A stretch of 13,463 bases of DNA from an uncultured Clostridia bacterium (GTDB taxonomy: Bacteria; Bacillota_A; Clostridia; TANB77; CAG-508). A program made the translations under genes and the position numbers. This document shows, in pieces, positions 1-7,081 of the stretch. The stretch spans positions 1 through 13,463 of the forward strand of contig CANPZA010000030.1 of the NCBI GenBank assembly GCA_947588915.1. Reading direction: 5' to 3'. The stretch's first letter is position 1. Every line of letters begins with the position of its first letter. The notes beneath the pieces are model-generated. The model had not been told where the DNA came from, did not search any database, and saw nothing but the letters and a program-made list of their open reading frames with translations.

Positions 1-76
1 AAATACCTTATGAAGTAGAAAAAATATCAGCATAAAAATTACACGATTTTGTGTCCAAAAACTTGACATAGATTCA

Positions 77-141
77 GATTATCAAAAGAAGAAATAGAAA
101 ACTTAGTAGAAAATATGTAAAAATTTATAGGAATTAAAAAT
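77..141 (+). pseudogene. Remnant 3' end of an upstream Rpn-like gene (repeat copy 1)
   Basis: Read in the frame ending at the TAA at 118-120, this stretch gives the tail LSKEEIENLVENM-stop. That is almost the same as the tail of the small gene ending at 416 (LSKEEIENLSENM). The similarity runs past the stop codon into the 3' flank, so 77-141 and 373-437 match at 62 of 65 positions. In this copy the frame is closed by a TGA at 64-66, so only about a dozen residues of the original gene survive. I infer a duplicated gene whose body was deleted. What lies at 1-76 is not recognisable. Confidence 0.7.
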
Positions 142-164
142 ATTATATGAGAAAGGAGGATAAT

Positions 165-416
165 ATGAGTCCTTGTACGAAAATGTTATTGGATTTAACT
201 TTAAAATATAAAAAAGAAGGTTTAAAAGAAGGAAAAAAAGAAGGGCTAAAAGAAGGTAAAAAAGAAGGACTAAAAGAAGGTAAAATAGAAGGAATGAAAG
301 AAGCTATTTTAAATACTACTAGAAAAATGATAGAAAAGAATATGGAAACAAAAGAAATACAAGATATAACAGGATTATCAAAAGAAGAAATAGAAAACTT
401 ATCAGAAAATATGTAA
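165..416 (+). CDS. Small KEG-repeat protein, resembling the C-terminal tail of Rpn/PD-(D/E)XK nuclease-type proteins
   Basis: This encodes 83 residues, highly charged and rich in Lys, Glu and Gly. An ATG at 147 is in frame, but the strong ribosome binding site AAAGGAGGA at 152-160 lies 5 bases before the ATG at 165, which I take as the start. Residues 17-46 are repeats of KEGLKEGK; the C-terminus (about residues 50-83) is a short helical segment ending in LSKEEIENLSENM. Such KEG repeats followed by a short helix are typical of the tail of Rpn-family recombination-promoting nuclease/putative transposase proteins (usually near 300 residues). The nuclease domain is absent, so this is probably a decayed fragment that kept a good translation start; a small expressed protein is possible. 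No catalytic motif is visible. Confidence 0.55.
   Translation: MSPCTKMLLDLTLKYKKEGLKEGKKEGLKEGKKEGLKEGKIEGMKEAILNTTRKMIEKNMETKEIQDITGLSKEEIENLSENM
213..305 (+). repeat. 24-bp tandem repeat encoding KEGLKEGK
   Basis: Three units of 24 bp (213-236, 237-260, 261-284) encode KEGLKEGK, followed by a degenerate partial unit (285-305, IEGMKEA). Units differ by a few synonymous bases. Such arrays can expand or shrink by replication slippage. Confidence 0.85.
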
Positions 417-437
417 AGATTTATAGGAATTAAAAAT
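373..437 (+). repeat. 65-bp direct repeat, copy 2 (matches 77-141)
   Basis: Contains the last 14 codons of the 165-416 gene plus 21 bp of 3' flank. It differs from 77-141 at three positions. The identity of the non-coding flank points to a duplication rather than coding constraint. Confidence 0.8.
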
Positions 438-438
438 G

Positions 439-475
439 AAAAGAATTTTCTAGTGATTAATTGAAAATTCTTTTT
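439..475 (+). terminator. Rho-independent terminator after the KEG-repeat gene
   Basis: Perfect 12-bp inverted repeat: AAAAGAATTTTC (439-450), 12-nt loop, GAAAATTCTTTT (463-474), continuing in T. It is AT-rich and thus a weak stem, but it is placed directly between the small gene and the pth operon. Confidence 0.6.
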
Positions 476-501
476 CTGTTAAAGAAAAAATATATAAATA
501 C

Positions 502-530
502 TTGAAAAAAAGCAAAAAAGAAGGTAAAAT
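502..530 (+). promoter_or_regulatory. Candidate promoter of the pth-rng-rimO operon
   Basis: TTGAAA (502-507), 17-bp spacer, TAAAAT (525-530), lying between the terminator at 439-475 and pth. Each box has one mismatch to the sigma-A consensus. In sequence this AT-rich, chance matches are common. Confidence 0.4.
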
Positions 531-563
531 AGATAAAGAAAAAAATAAGAAAGTGTGAGAAAA

Positions 564-1121
564 ATGTTTTTAATAGCAGGACTAGGAAATCCAGAACAAG
601 ATTATGGAAATACTAGACACAATATGGGTTTTAATACTATAAATAAAATAGCTAAACAATATAAAATTGAAGTAACAAAAAGTAAATTTAAAGGCTTGTA
701 TGGTAATGGAATAATAGAAGGTGAAAAAGTTATTTTATTAAAACCACAAAATTATATGAATTTAAGTGGAGAGAGCATAAAAGAAATAATGAATTTCTAT
801 AAATTAGATATAGATAATTTAATTGTAATTTATGATGATATAGATATTGAACCAGGAACTATAAAACTAAGAAAATTAGGAGGACCTGGTACTCACAATG
901 GTATGAAATCAGTTGTACATGAATTAAACACACAAAATTTTAAAAGGATTAGAGTTGGAATTGGTATGCCAAAAAATGGTGAAAATTTGATTGAATATGT
1001 GTTAGGAGCCATTGATGATGAAAATAAAAAATTATTAGATAGGGGAACTGATTTAGCAAAAGATGCTGTAATAGAAATAATAAAAAATGGAATTGATATA
1101 GCAATGAATAAATTTAATTAA
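564..1121 (+). CDS. pth: Peptidyl-tRNA hydrolase
   Basis: Pth cleaves the ester bond of peptidyl-tRNAs that drop off ribosomes, recycling tRNA in the cytoplasm; it is usually essential. The 185-residue length is normal. Family signatures are all present: GLGNP with Asn9, TRHNMGF with the catalytic His19, NYMNLSG with Asn66, the YDDID segment at 90-94 with the Asp that orients the histidine, and GTHNGMKS with Asn112. An in-frame GTG at 555 exists, but the protein family begins at MFLIAGLGNP, so I chose the ATG at 564; the binding site AAGAAAG (547-553) is weak. It is followed after 21 bp by rng and appears to head the operon. No frameshift and no CGG codon. Confidence 0.95.
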   Translation: MFLIAGLGNPEQDYGNTRHNMGFNTINKIAKQYKIEVTKSKFKGLYGNGIIEGEKVILLKPQNYMNLSGESIKEIMNFYKLDIDNLIVIYDDIDIEPGTIKLRKLGGPGTHNGMKSVVHELNTQNFKRIRVGIGMPKNGENLIEYVLGAIDDENKKLLDRGTDLAKDAVIEIIKNGIDIAMNKFN

Positions 1122-1142
1122 ACAAGAAAGGACAAGTAGAAA

Positions 1143-2330
1143 ATGCTAGAAATTATATTACAAACAAACAATAAAGGAAAAGTAATTGCATTAATAGAAA
1201 ATGGAAAACTAATAGAATACTATGAAGAAGATTATAATTCAAAAAGAAAAGAAGGAAATATTTATGTTGGAATTATAAGAGATGTTATAAAAGGTATGCA
1301 ATCAGCATTTGTAGATATTGGTACTGAAAAAAATAGTTTTATACATTTAAAAGATGTTTTACGACAAGTAGATGAAAAAAAAGAAACTTTTGATGCAAAT
1401 ATTAAAATAGAAGATGTAGTCAAACCAAATCAGAAAATATTGGTTCAAGTAAAAAAGGATAGCAATGAGCAAAAAGGTGCAAGAGTATCAACACATATAA
1501 ATTTACCAAGTAAATATATAGCACTCCTTCCAAATACAGATATTATAACAATTTCACAAAAAATTGAAAATAAAAAAGAGCAAGAAAGATTAATAAAAAT
1601 AGTAAAAGAAAATTTAAGTGAAGGTAATGGTGCTATAATTAGAACTTCAGCAGAAAATAAAGAAGAAGATAAAATAATAGAAGATATAAAGAAAATAGAA
1701 GCAAAATGGAATAATATTATTCAAACAAGTATAAATCCAAAGTTGAATAAGGCAAAATTATTATATAAGAGTGAAAGCATTATAGAAAAGATGTTAACAG
1801 ATTTAGCAGATGAAAAGATTCAAAAAATAACAGTAAATAGTAAAGAAACAAAAAATGAATTAGAAAAATTGAAAACTGAGAATATAGAATTTAAAAATAT
1901 AAATATAGAGCTAAAAGAAAAAGAAGACATAATAGATATTTATGATTTACCCAAACAAATTGAAAAATTACAAAGTAGAAAAATTTGGCTTAAATGTGGA
2001 GGATTTATTACAATAGATAAAACAGAGGCATTAACGGCAATTGATGTTAATACTGGTAAATATACAGGAAATAAAAATTTAGAGCAAACAGTATGTAGAG
2101 TGAATAGAGAAGCAACTATCGAAATTGCAAAACAGCTAAGGTTAAGAGATATTGGTGGAATAATTATTATAGATTATATTGATATGAAAGATGAAAAAAA
2201 TAAAAAATTAATAGAAGAACTCTTAAGAGAAGAATTAAAAAAAGATAGAAGTAAAACACAAGTAGAAGGTTTTACAAAATTAGACTTAATGGAATTAACA
2301 AGAAAACATATATGTAGTCATAAAGATTAA
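1143..2330 (+). CDS. rng: Ribonuclease E/G family endoribonuclease (RNase G-like), short form
   Basis: Endoribonuclease for rRNA processing and mRNA decay; 395 residues. The N-terminal S1 RNA-binding segment is at about residues 35-125 (GNIYVGIIRDVIKGMQSAFVD), followed by the family signature THINLPSKYIALLP (117-130). The catalytic magnesium aspartates are visible: D301 in ALTAIDVNTGKYTG and D344 in IIDYIDM, matching E. coli RNase E D303 and D346. The C-terminus stops at GFTKLDLMELTRKHICSHKD, just where longer relatives carry the CxxC zinc-link, so only a lone Cys391 remains in that area. Start: ATG with AGAAAGGA at 1125-1132. It sits 13 bp before rimO, so the two are probably co-transcribed. 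Confidence 0.93.
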   Translation: MLEIILQTNNKGKVIALIENGKLIEYYEEDYNSKRKEGNIYVGIIRDVIKGMQSAFVDIGTEKNSFIHLKDVLRQVDEKKETFDANIKIEDVVKPNQKILVQVKKDSNEQKGARVSTHINLPSKYIALLPNTDIITISQKIENKKEQERLIKIVKENLSEGNGAIIRTSAENKEEDKIIEDIKKIEAKWNNIIQTSINPKLNKAKLLYKSESIIEKMLTDLADEKIQKITVNSKETKNELEKLKTENIEFKNINIELKEKEDIIDIYDLPKQIEKLQSRKIWLKCGGFITIDKTEALTAIDVNTGKYTGNKNLEQTVCRVNREATIEIAKQLRLRDIGGIIIIDYIDMKDEKNKKLIEELLREELKKDRSKTQVEGFTKLDLMELTRKHICSHKD

Positions 2331-2343
2331 AGGGAGATTAATA

Positions 2344-3718
2344 TTGAAAGTAGGATTTATATCACTAGGATGTAGTAAGAATTTAATTGATACAGAAGTA
2401 GTAATTGGAATGTTTAAAAATCATAATTTTGAAATAGTAAATAATGAAAAAGATGCACAAATAATAGTTATTAATACATGTGGATTTATTGAAACAGCTA
2501 AGGAAGAAGCAATTAATACTATTCTAGAAATGGCAGAATATAAGAAAAATAATTGTAAATATCTAATTGTTATGGGATGCTTAGTACAAAGATATTATGA
2601 AGAATTGATAAAAGCTCTTCCAGAAGTAGATTTATTTATTAGACTAGATGATTATGATAAATTATGGGATATGATAGAGGAATTAATAAAAAGAAATGTA
2701 GTTATAAAGAGTAAAAATAAAACAAGTAAAAAAATTCTAGATATTCCTAAAATGCCTATGCCAGAACAAGAACAATTTTTAGAAAGAATGGTTACAACAG
2801 GAAAAAATTATGCATATATAAAAATAGGAGAAGGCTGTAGTAATAGATGTACATATTGTGCAATTCCATATATTAGAGGACCATTTGTAAGTAGAAAAAA
2901 AGAAGATATTATTCAAGAAGCCAAAATGCTTGCTAAAAAAGGAATAAAAGAAGTAATTATTATTGCACAGGATACAACTAAATATGGAATTGATATTTAT
3001 GGGGAAAGCAAACTTGCTGAATTGTTAGATGAAATCAGTAAAATAAGTGAAATAAAATGGATTAGATTTTTATATGCTTATCCAGAAGGTATAACAGAAG
3101 AATTAATACATTTAGTTTCAAAAAATCCTAAAATTGCAAAATATTTTGATATACCGATACAACACATATCAGATAGTATTCTAAAAAAGATGAATAGAAG
3201 AACCTCAAAAAAACAAATAAATGAATTAATAGAAAATATAAGAAGACAAATTCCAGATGTAGTTTTAAGGACAAGTTTAATAGTAGGATTTCCAGGTGAG
3301 ACTAAAAAAGATTTTGAAGAATTATTAGAGTTTGTAAAAAATACCAAATTTGATAGATTAGGAACATTTATGTATTCAAAAGAAGATGGTACTCGGAGCT
3401 GCTAAAATGCAAAATCAAATTCATGGAAACACTAAAAAAGCAAGATATAATAAAATAATGAAAGCACAAAGAGATATATCAAATGAAATAATGGAAAAAC
3501 AAATTGGAAAAATAGTTGATGTGTTAGTAGAAGATATATCATTTGATGGAAAATATTATATTGGGAGAACATTAAATAATGTTCCAGATATAGATGGATT
3601 AGTTTATATGAAAAATGAAGGATATAAAGGTTTAATAAATAATTTGGTTAAATGTGAAATTACAGGACATTCAGATTATGATTTAATAGCAAAAATCATT
3701 AAGGAGGAAAAAAGATGA
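2344..3718 (+). CDS. rimO: Ribosomal protein S12 (Asp) methylthiotransferase RimO, requiring a +1 frameshift at CGG
   Basis: Radical-SAM enzyme that adds a methylthio group to an aspartate of ribosomal protein S12. It has the N-terminal UPF0004 cluster cysteines C10, C46 and C79, the radical SAM motif CSNRCTYC (C165, C169, C172), and a C-terminal TRAM domain. The frame beginning at TTG 2344 (site AGGGAG, 8 bases upstream) runs to T350 and then reads CGG AGC TGC TAA, stopping at 3405. Skipping C3394 gives GGA GCT GCT AAA ATG: GTGAAKMQNQIHGNTKKARYN, the usual RimO linker, then the TRAM domain to the TGA at 3716-3718, 457 residues in total. Without the shift a 353-residue protein lacking TRAM would form. 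The stop overlaps the next gene's ATG (ATGA). The gene identity is certain; whether the shift is translational or a mutation is inference. Confidence 0.92.
3391..3399 (+). other. Putative +1 frameshift site 1: ACT CGG AGC (rimO)
   Basis: In-frame CGG at 3394-3396. Reading C as skipped yields GGA (3395-3397) and joins two long frames that together encode one RimO. The zero frame ends at the TAA three codons after the start of CGG (3403-3405). The same NNY CGG AG context occurs at the other three sites. Confidence 0.75.
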
Positions 3719-5025
3719 TATTAAATTTAGATAATGGTGATTATATTAAAATAACAATTTTAAAAAACAATAAAGGAACTTATGAATATTATAGTGATGG
3801 AGTTCTAATAGGTGTATATAACCCAAGTGTAATGAAAGACAGTAAATTTATAGAAGTAGATTTACAAAGAATTAATACTGTAGAAAATGAATTAAGTGCA
3901 GAAAGTAAAGATGAAATAAAACAAATTATTGATGAAGTAAAAGAAAAAATTAATAATATAGAATTAGAACAAATAGAAGAAGAAGCAAAAGAAAATAAGT
4001 TAATTGTTGAATATTTAGAAGAAAACGAATTAGAAGAAAAACGAATAAAATCAATTACAGTTAAGGATTTAGATGAACAAACAAAGGAAAAAGAAGAATC
4101 AGAAGAAAATAAAAGCGCAGAAGATGAGGAATTAGATGAACCTAAAGAAACTAATATAACACAAAAAGATGTAAATATAAAGCAACAAGTAGACTTAGAT
4201 GAAAGAGCAACAGATGTAGAAAACCTTAGAAAGTGGTTAGGGGGAAATATCCCACATGAATTTCAAAAAATTGGAGTAATTGAATCATATCAAATGTCAC
4301 AAATGAAAGATGAAAATGGCAAAAAAATGGATAATCCATCTACAATATATGCTTTAGTAGTAATAGGGAAAAATGGACAAGTAGAACCATTAAAAAAATA
4401 TATACCACAATTAGAACAAAATAATGCTTCAGGTGATAATCCGATAGAAAGTAAATATCAGATTGATACAAATGGAAATGTTGAAAAAGATGCTGTTTTA
4501 TCTGAATATAAAATAGGAAATAAAATTCTTCAATTAGATAAAGATTTTGGAGATAAATTTGAAGTAAACATAGGTAAATATGGACCATTTACAAATAATT
4601 TAGTTACACATGAAATGAGAGGTCAAGATACACAATTTGCAACTGGTATTGAGCAAAGGAAAGTAGCAATGGGACATTATGAAAGTGGTGTTTATGGAAC
4701 AGAAAGAAGTGCCCAAGAAGCACAAGAACATGAAGATGCAGGATGTAACCCAGAAGAACTAACAACACAGGAAATAGATGGAGATCCTAATACTGGACAT
4801 ACACATATTAGTGAAGAGAAAATTGATGAATATGTAAAAAAAATAATGGAAAATCCAGAAATAAGTGAAGTATTTACAGAAGGAGAAGTAAGAGAAAGGT
4901 TACAAGATAATATTGGTAATGATGAAAAGATTAAAGAAGGTGAATCTATTGAAGACATAATAAAGGCAACGGAGCAAGAATTAGGAGAAGATGCATCACA
5001 TTACCCAACAAGAGAAAAAAGATAA
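3715..5025 (+). CDS. Acidic protein of unknown function, translationally coupled to rimO
   Basis: I do not recognise this 436-residue protein. The ATG overlaps the rimO stop (ATGA) and has AAGGAGG at 3701-3707, a strong site. Residues 1-55 look like a compact beta-rich domain (MILNLDNGDYIKI, YYSDGVLIGVY); 56-165 are a Glu/Lys-rich, probably coiled or disordered linker. Residues 165-310 look folded (LRKWLGGNIPHEF, YALVVIGKNGQVEPLKKYIP, VLSEYKIGNKILQLD, VNIGKYGPFTNNLVTHEMRG). The C-terminal third is acidic and contains a His/Asp-rich stretch (DGDPNTGHTHISEEKID). There is no signal peptide or membrane segment, so it should be cytoplasmic. A CGGAG at 4970-4974 falls as ACG GAG and does not disturb the frame. 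Confidence 0.8.
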   Translation: MILNLDNGDYIKITILKNNKGTYEYYSDGVLIGVYNPSVMKDSKFIEVDLQRINTVENELSAESKDEIKQIIDEVKEKINNIELEQIEEEAKENKLIVEYLEENELEEKRIKSITVKDLDEQTKEKEESEENKSAEDEELDEPKETNITQKDVNIKQQVDLDERATDVENLRKWLGGNIPHEFQKIGVIESYQMSQMKDENGKKMDNPSTIYALVVIGKNGQVEPLKKYIPQLEQNNASGDNPIESKYQIDTNGNVEKDAVLSEYKIGNKILQLDKDFGDKFEVNIGKYGPFTNNLVTHEMRGQDTQFATGIEQRKVAMGHYESGVYGTERSAQEAQEHEDAGCNPEELTTQEIDGDPNTGHTHISEEKIDEYVKKIMENPEISEVFTEGEVRERLQDNIGNDEKIKEGESIEDIIKATEQELGEDASHYPTREKR

Positions 5026-5029
5026 TAAT

Positions 5030-5071
5030 AAACGACACACTTACTTATTAAAGTAGTATGTGTGTCGTTTT
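5030..5071. terminator. Bidirectional terminator between convergent genes
   Basis: AAACGACACAC (5030-5040) pairs perfectly with GTGTGTCGTTT (5060-5070), with a small extra stem (ACTT 5043-5046 with AAGT 5051-5054) inside. It ends in GTTTTACTTTT on the + strand and has an A-rich 5' side that supplies T on the - strand. It separates the convergent genes at 3715-5025 and 5076-5936. Confidence 0.85.
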
Positions 5072-5075
5072 ACTT

Positions 5076-5936
5076 TTATATTGGATTTACATGAACTATA
5101 GTCTTATAAATTTTTTCCAACCCATTTATATTATTCTCTAAACTATCTGCTAATTCATGACTTTCAAAAGTAGACATATTGCCATCTAAGCTAATTGTTA
5201 AAAAAACTAGATATCTATCACCCACAGGAGTAGAAATAATATCAGAAACTTCTTTAATTTCTTTATAACTAGTTGCGATATCTAATATTAAATCTTTTGT
5301 TTTATCATCTACACTAATATCCATCAAAACATTATAACTTTCAATAAAAATTGTAATTCCAGTATAACAAATGTAGATAGAAATACCAATACTGACTATA
5401 CTATCAAAAACATATATATCAAATAATGTTAAAAATATTGATAATAAAGTAAATGTAGTTATAATACAATCATTTTTATGGTCTTTCATATTAGCTTCTA
5501 ATAATATATTATTATATTTTTTATATGCTTTTTTTGTATAACCAAAAAGACATAATTTAATAATTATTGTTGCAATACATACAAATATTAATATCCAGGA
5601 AAATTTAAGTTTGCTTCCTAAAAATAAAGTAATTACAGAATCATATAATAATTTTGCAGAAACTAGTATCATAGAGATACTAATAAACATAGAAAATATA
5701 TATTCTGCTTTCCCATGTCCTAAGTTATGATCTTTATCCTTTGGTTCACTTGCTATTTTATTTCCAATAAAAGTCATTAAAGATGCAAAAATATCGCCAG
5801 CACTATTAAAACTATCTGCTATTAATGCTTGACTATGGCTCATAAAACCAATTATAGCTTTTATAATAAGTAAAAAAATATTTCCTATTATTCCATATAC
5901 ACCAGCTTTTTTGGTTATTGTAAATTTTTCATCCAT
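5076..5936 (-). CDS. Cation diffusion facilitator family metal exporter
   Basis: A 286-residue membrane antiporter that exports divalent metal in exchange for protons. About six hydrophobic segments are visible (roughly residues 12-32, 35-58, 80-104, 113-133, 157-175, 178-198). The metal-site motifs are ADSFNSAGD in TM2 (D41, N44, D48) and MKDHKND before TM5 (D152, H153, D156), typical of this family. The C-terminal cytoplasmic domain (about 205-286) has the usual beta-alpha-beta pattern, ending DSLENNINGLEKIYKTIVHVNPI. The DxxxD form at 152-156, in place of the HxxxD of zinc exporters such as YiiP, may point to Mn or Fe, but the metal cannot be decided from sequence. Binding site GGAG about 9 bases before the ATG. 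No regulator is adjacent. Confidence 0.88.
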   Translation of the reverse strand: MDEKFTITKKAGVYGIIGNIFLLIIKAIIGFMSHSQALIADSFNSAGDIFASLMTFIGNKIASEPKDKDHNLGHGKAEYIFSMFISISMILVSAKLLYDSVITLFLGSKLKFSWILIFVCIATIIIKLCLFGYTKKAYKKYNNILLEANMKDHKNDCIITTFTLLSIFLTLFDIYVFDSIVSIGISIYICYTGITIFIESYNVLMDISVDDKTKDLILDIATSYKEIKEVSDIISTPVGDRYLVFLTISLDGNMSTFESHELADSLENNINGLEKIYKTIVHVNPI

Positions 5937-5968
5937 AAAACCAACTCCAATTCAAATACATGAATATA

Positions 5969-5997
5969 ATTATAACATAGAAAATAAAAATATGAAA
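5969..5997 (-). promoter_or_regulatory. Candidate promoter of the CDF exporter gene
   Basis: On the - strand, TATAAT at 5974-5969 preceded by TGT (extended -10), with a poor -35 (TTTCAT, 5997-5992) at 17 bp. It is divergent from the promoter at 6009-6037. Confidence 0.5.
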
Positions 5998-6008
5998 GTG
6001 AATTTTTG

Positions 6009-6037
6009 TTGCAAAAAAATGTTAAATATGGTATAAT
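6009..6037 (+). promoter_or_regulatory. Promoter of the small membrane protein gene
   Basis: TTGCAA (6009-6014), 17-bp spacer, TATAAT (6032-6037) with an extended TGG before the -10 box. It is well placed about 45 bp before the ATG at 6081. Confidence 0.75.
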
Positions 6038-6080
6038 TTAATAGTACCAAAGTTTAAAACTAAAGAGAGGTTTATTAAAA

Positions 6081-6418
6081 ATGTCAATATTCACAATAAT
6101 ATATATATTAATATTTGTAATATTTGCTTTAGTAGCATATGCTATACTACAAATCAAATTATTTGGAATAAAAATAAAAGATTTTTGGACTTTTATTGAG
6201 GCAAACCAAATGTTAGATAAATTATATAGATTTGCTGAACAATATGAAAATATGTCTCCACAAGAGCAATTAATATATTTATCAGAAGCGGAAAAATATT
6301 CAAAGCTTTTGACAATGTTCCAGATACATTGTGGGAAGAAGAATATGATAAATATAAAAAAGTTTTATCTAAATATAAAGATATAAAAATGATTAGATGG
6401 GTTGAACAAAATAAATAA
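6081..6418 (+). CDS. Small membrane-anchored protein of unknown function with a -1 frameshift at an A run
   Basis: One N-terminal membrane segment (residues 3-28, FTIIYILIFVIFALVAYAIL) is followed by a cytoplasmic helical domain. In the zero frame the protein ends at 6386 after an unlikely Cys/His/Asn-rich tail. Moving back one base at AAA 6294-6296 instead continues EAEKIFKAFDNVPDTLW, then EEEYDKYKKVLSKYKDIKM and IRWVEQNK, ending at the TAA at 6416-6418 (112 residues), which looks far more like a real protein. The break lies in G-A-A-A-A-A (6291-6296). A single missing A would explain it, whether as a true deletion, an assembly error or slippage. It does not have the CGG form of the other breaks. 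Binding site AGAGAGG at 6064-6070. I do not recognise the family. Confidence 0.65.
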
Positions 6419-6449
6419 ATCAGATAAATAATAAAATTTATCTGATTTT
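6417..6449. terminator. Bidirectional terminator between convergent genes
   Basis: Perfect 13-bp stem AAATCAGATAAAT (6417-6429) and ATTTATCTGATTT (6436-6448) with a 6-nt loop. It overlaps the stop codons of both convergent neighbours (TAA at 6416-6418 on + and at 6450-6448 on -). That the 112-residue reading of the upstream gene ends right at this stem supports that reading. Confidence 0.75.
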
Positions 6450-6984
6450 AAATTTTTATAATAATTAAACTTAAAAGTAAATAAGCATAACGTAATCTTT
6501 TTTTCATCAATAATCTTGATTTAAAAACATCTAAAGATTCTGAAATAGCACAATATTTATCAACAAAAGTTAAAATAAAGCCTTCAATTGATTTTGGAAA
6601 TGCTATTGTTATAGGCCACATATGTTTTATAATAATATCTTTTTCTTTCTCACTTAAGTCAAATAATTTACTTGCATTCTGATATGCCTGTTTTCCATGA
6701 GTAAATGCATGAAAACCTTTTCTACCATCTTGTTTTTTTCTCCAATCATACAAAAATAAATCATGAAGCATAGCAGCACGAGTTACTGATTTATAATCTA
6801 AATTATATTTTTTACAAATTAAAAAACAATAATATGCAACACAGTAACAATGTTCATAACAACTTGTTTCATAATGTTGTCTATATTTTTTCATAGACTG
6901 AACAGTATCATTTGTAATTAAATCTTTTATAATATCTTGAAATTCTTTATCATTATCGGATAAATCCTTTATAAATGGTTTCAT
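6448..6984 (-). CDS. HD-domain protein (putative metal-dependent phosphohydrolase)
   Basis: 178 residues. HD-superfamily metal ligands can be read in order: H45 (CYEHCYCVA), H74-D75 (AAMLHDLFLYD), H96 (HAFTHG), H121 (IIKHMWP) and D142 (FVDKYCA). This spacing suits a five- or six-ligand HD hydrolase acting on nucleotides or phosphate esters; the substrate is not predictable. The last 20 residues are unusually hydrophobic (YAYLLLSLIIIKI) and could touch the membrane. Binding site GAGGGA lies 5 bases before the ATG. It has its own promoter and stands alone. Confidence 0.85.
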   Translation of the reverse strand: MKPFIKDLSDNDKEFQDIIKDLITNDTVQSMKKYRQHYETSCYEHCYCVAYYCFLICKKYNLDYKSVTRAAMLHDLFLYDWRKKQDGRKGFHAFTHGKQAYQNASKLFDLSEKEKDIIIKHMWPITIAFPKSIEGFILTFVDKYCAISESLDVFKSRLLMKKRLRYAYLLLSLIIIKI

Positions 6985-7021
6985 TTTAATCCCTCATATT
7001 TTCATATGTATTTCAAGATTA

Positions 7022-7050
7022 ATTATACCATTATATATTGAAAAATGCAA
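7022..7050 (-). promoter_or_regulatory. Promoter of the HD-domain gene
   Basis: On the - strand: TTGCAT (7050-7045), 17-bp spacer, TATAAT (7027-7022) with TGG directly before the -10 box (extended -10). It is about 38 bp from the ATG at 6984. It lies between asd and the HD gene, so the HD gene need not rely on asd read-through. Confidence 0.75.
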
Positions 7051-7081
7051 ATTTCTACAAAAGAGTATTAAATTTTTAGGA

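Noticed and set aside
41..54. Small inverted repeat ACAC-GATTTT-GTGT near the left edge as a mobile-element end
   Set aside because: Only 4 bp of stem and no matching end, target duplication or transposase in the window.
514..557. Another KEG-repeat gene remnant just before pth
   Set aside because: A 19-base stretch (516-534) resembles 272-290 at 18 positions, but the sequence is low-complexity A/G and also holds the candidate promoter. The match is too short to claim.
3078..3347. Antisense ORF inside rimO, and similar antisense frames inside the 3715, glycosyltransferase, nusA and ylxQ genes
   Set aside because: They lie opposite strongly conserved genes, have no ribosome binding sites, and show Phe/Leu/Ser-rich compositions expected from reading AT-rich genes backwards.
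3386..3718. Separate small gene starting at ATG-like 3386, as an independent TRAM protein
   Set aside because: Its first codons are the conserved RimO linker in register with the upstream frame, it has no own ribosome binding site, and the same CGG form of break is seen in other genes. It is the second half of rimO.
4969..4974. CGGAG at 4970 as another shift site
   Set aside because: Here the phase is ACG GAG, and the zero frame continues to a natural stop at 5025, so no shift is needed. It serves as an in-window control.
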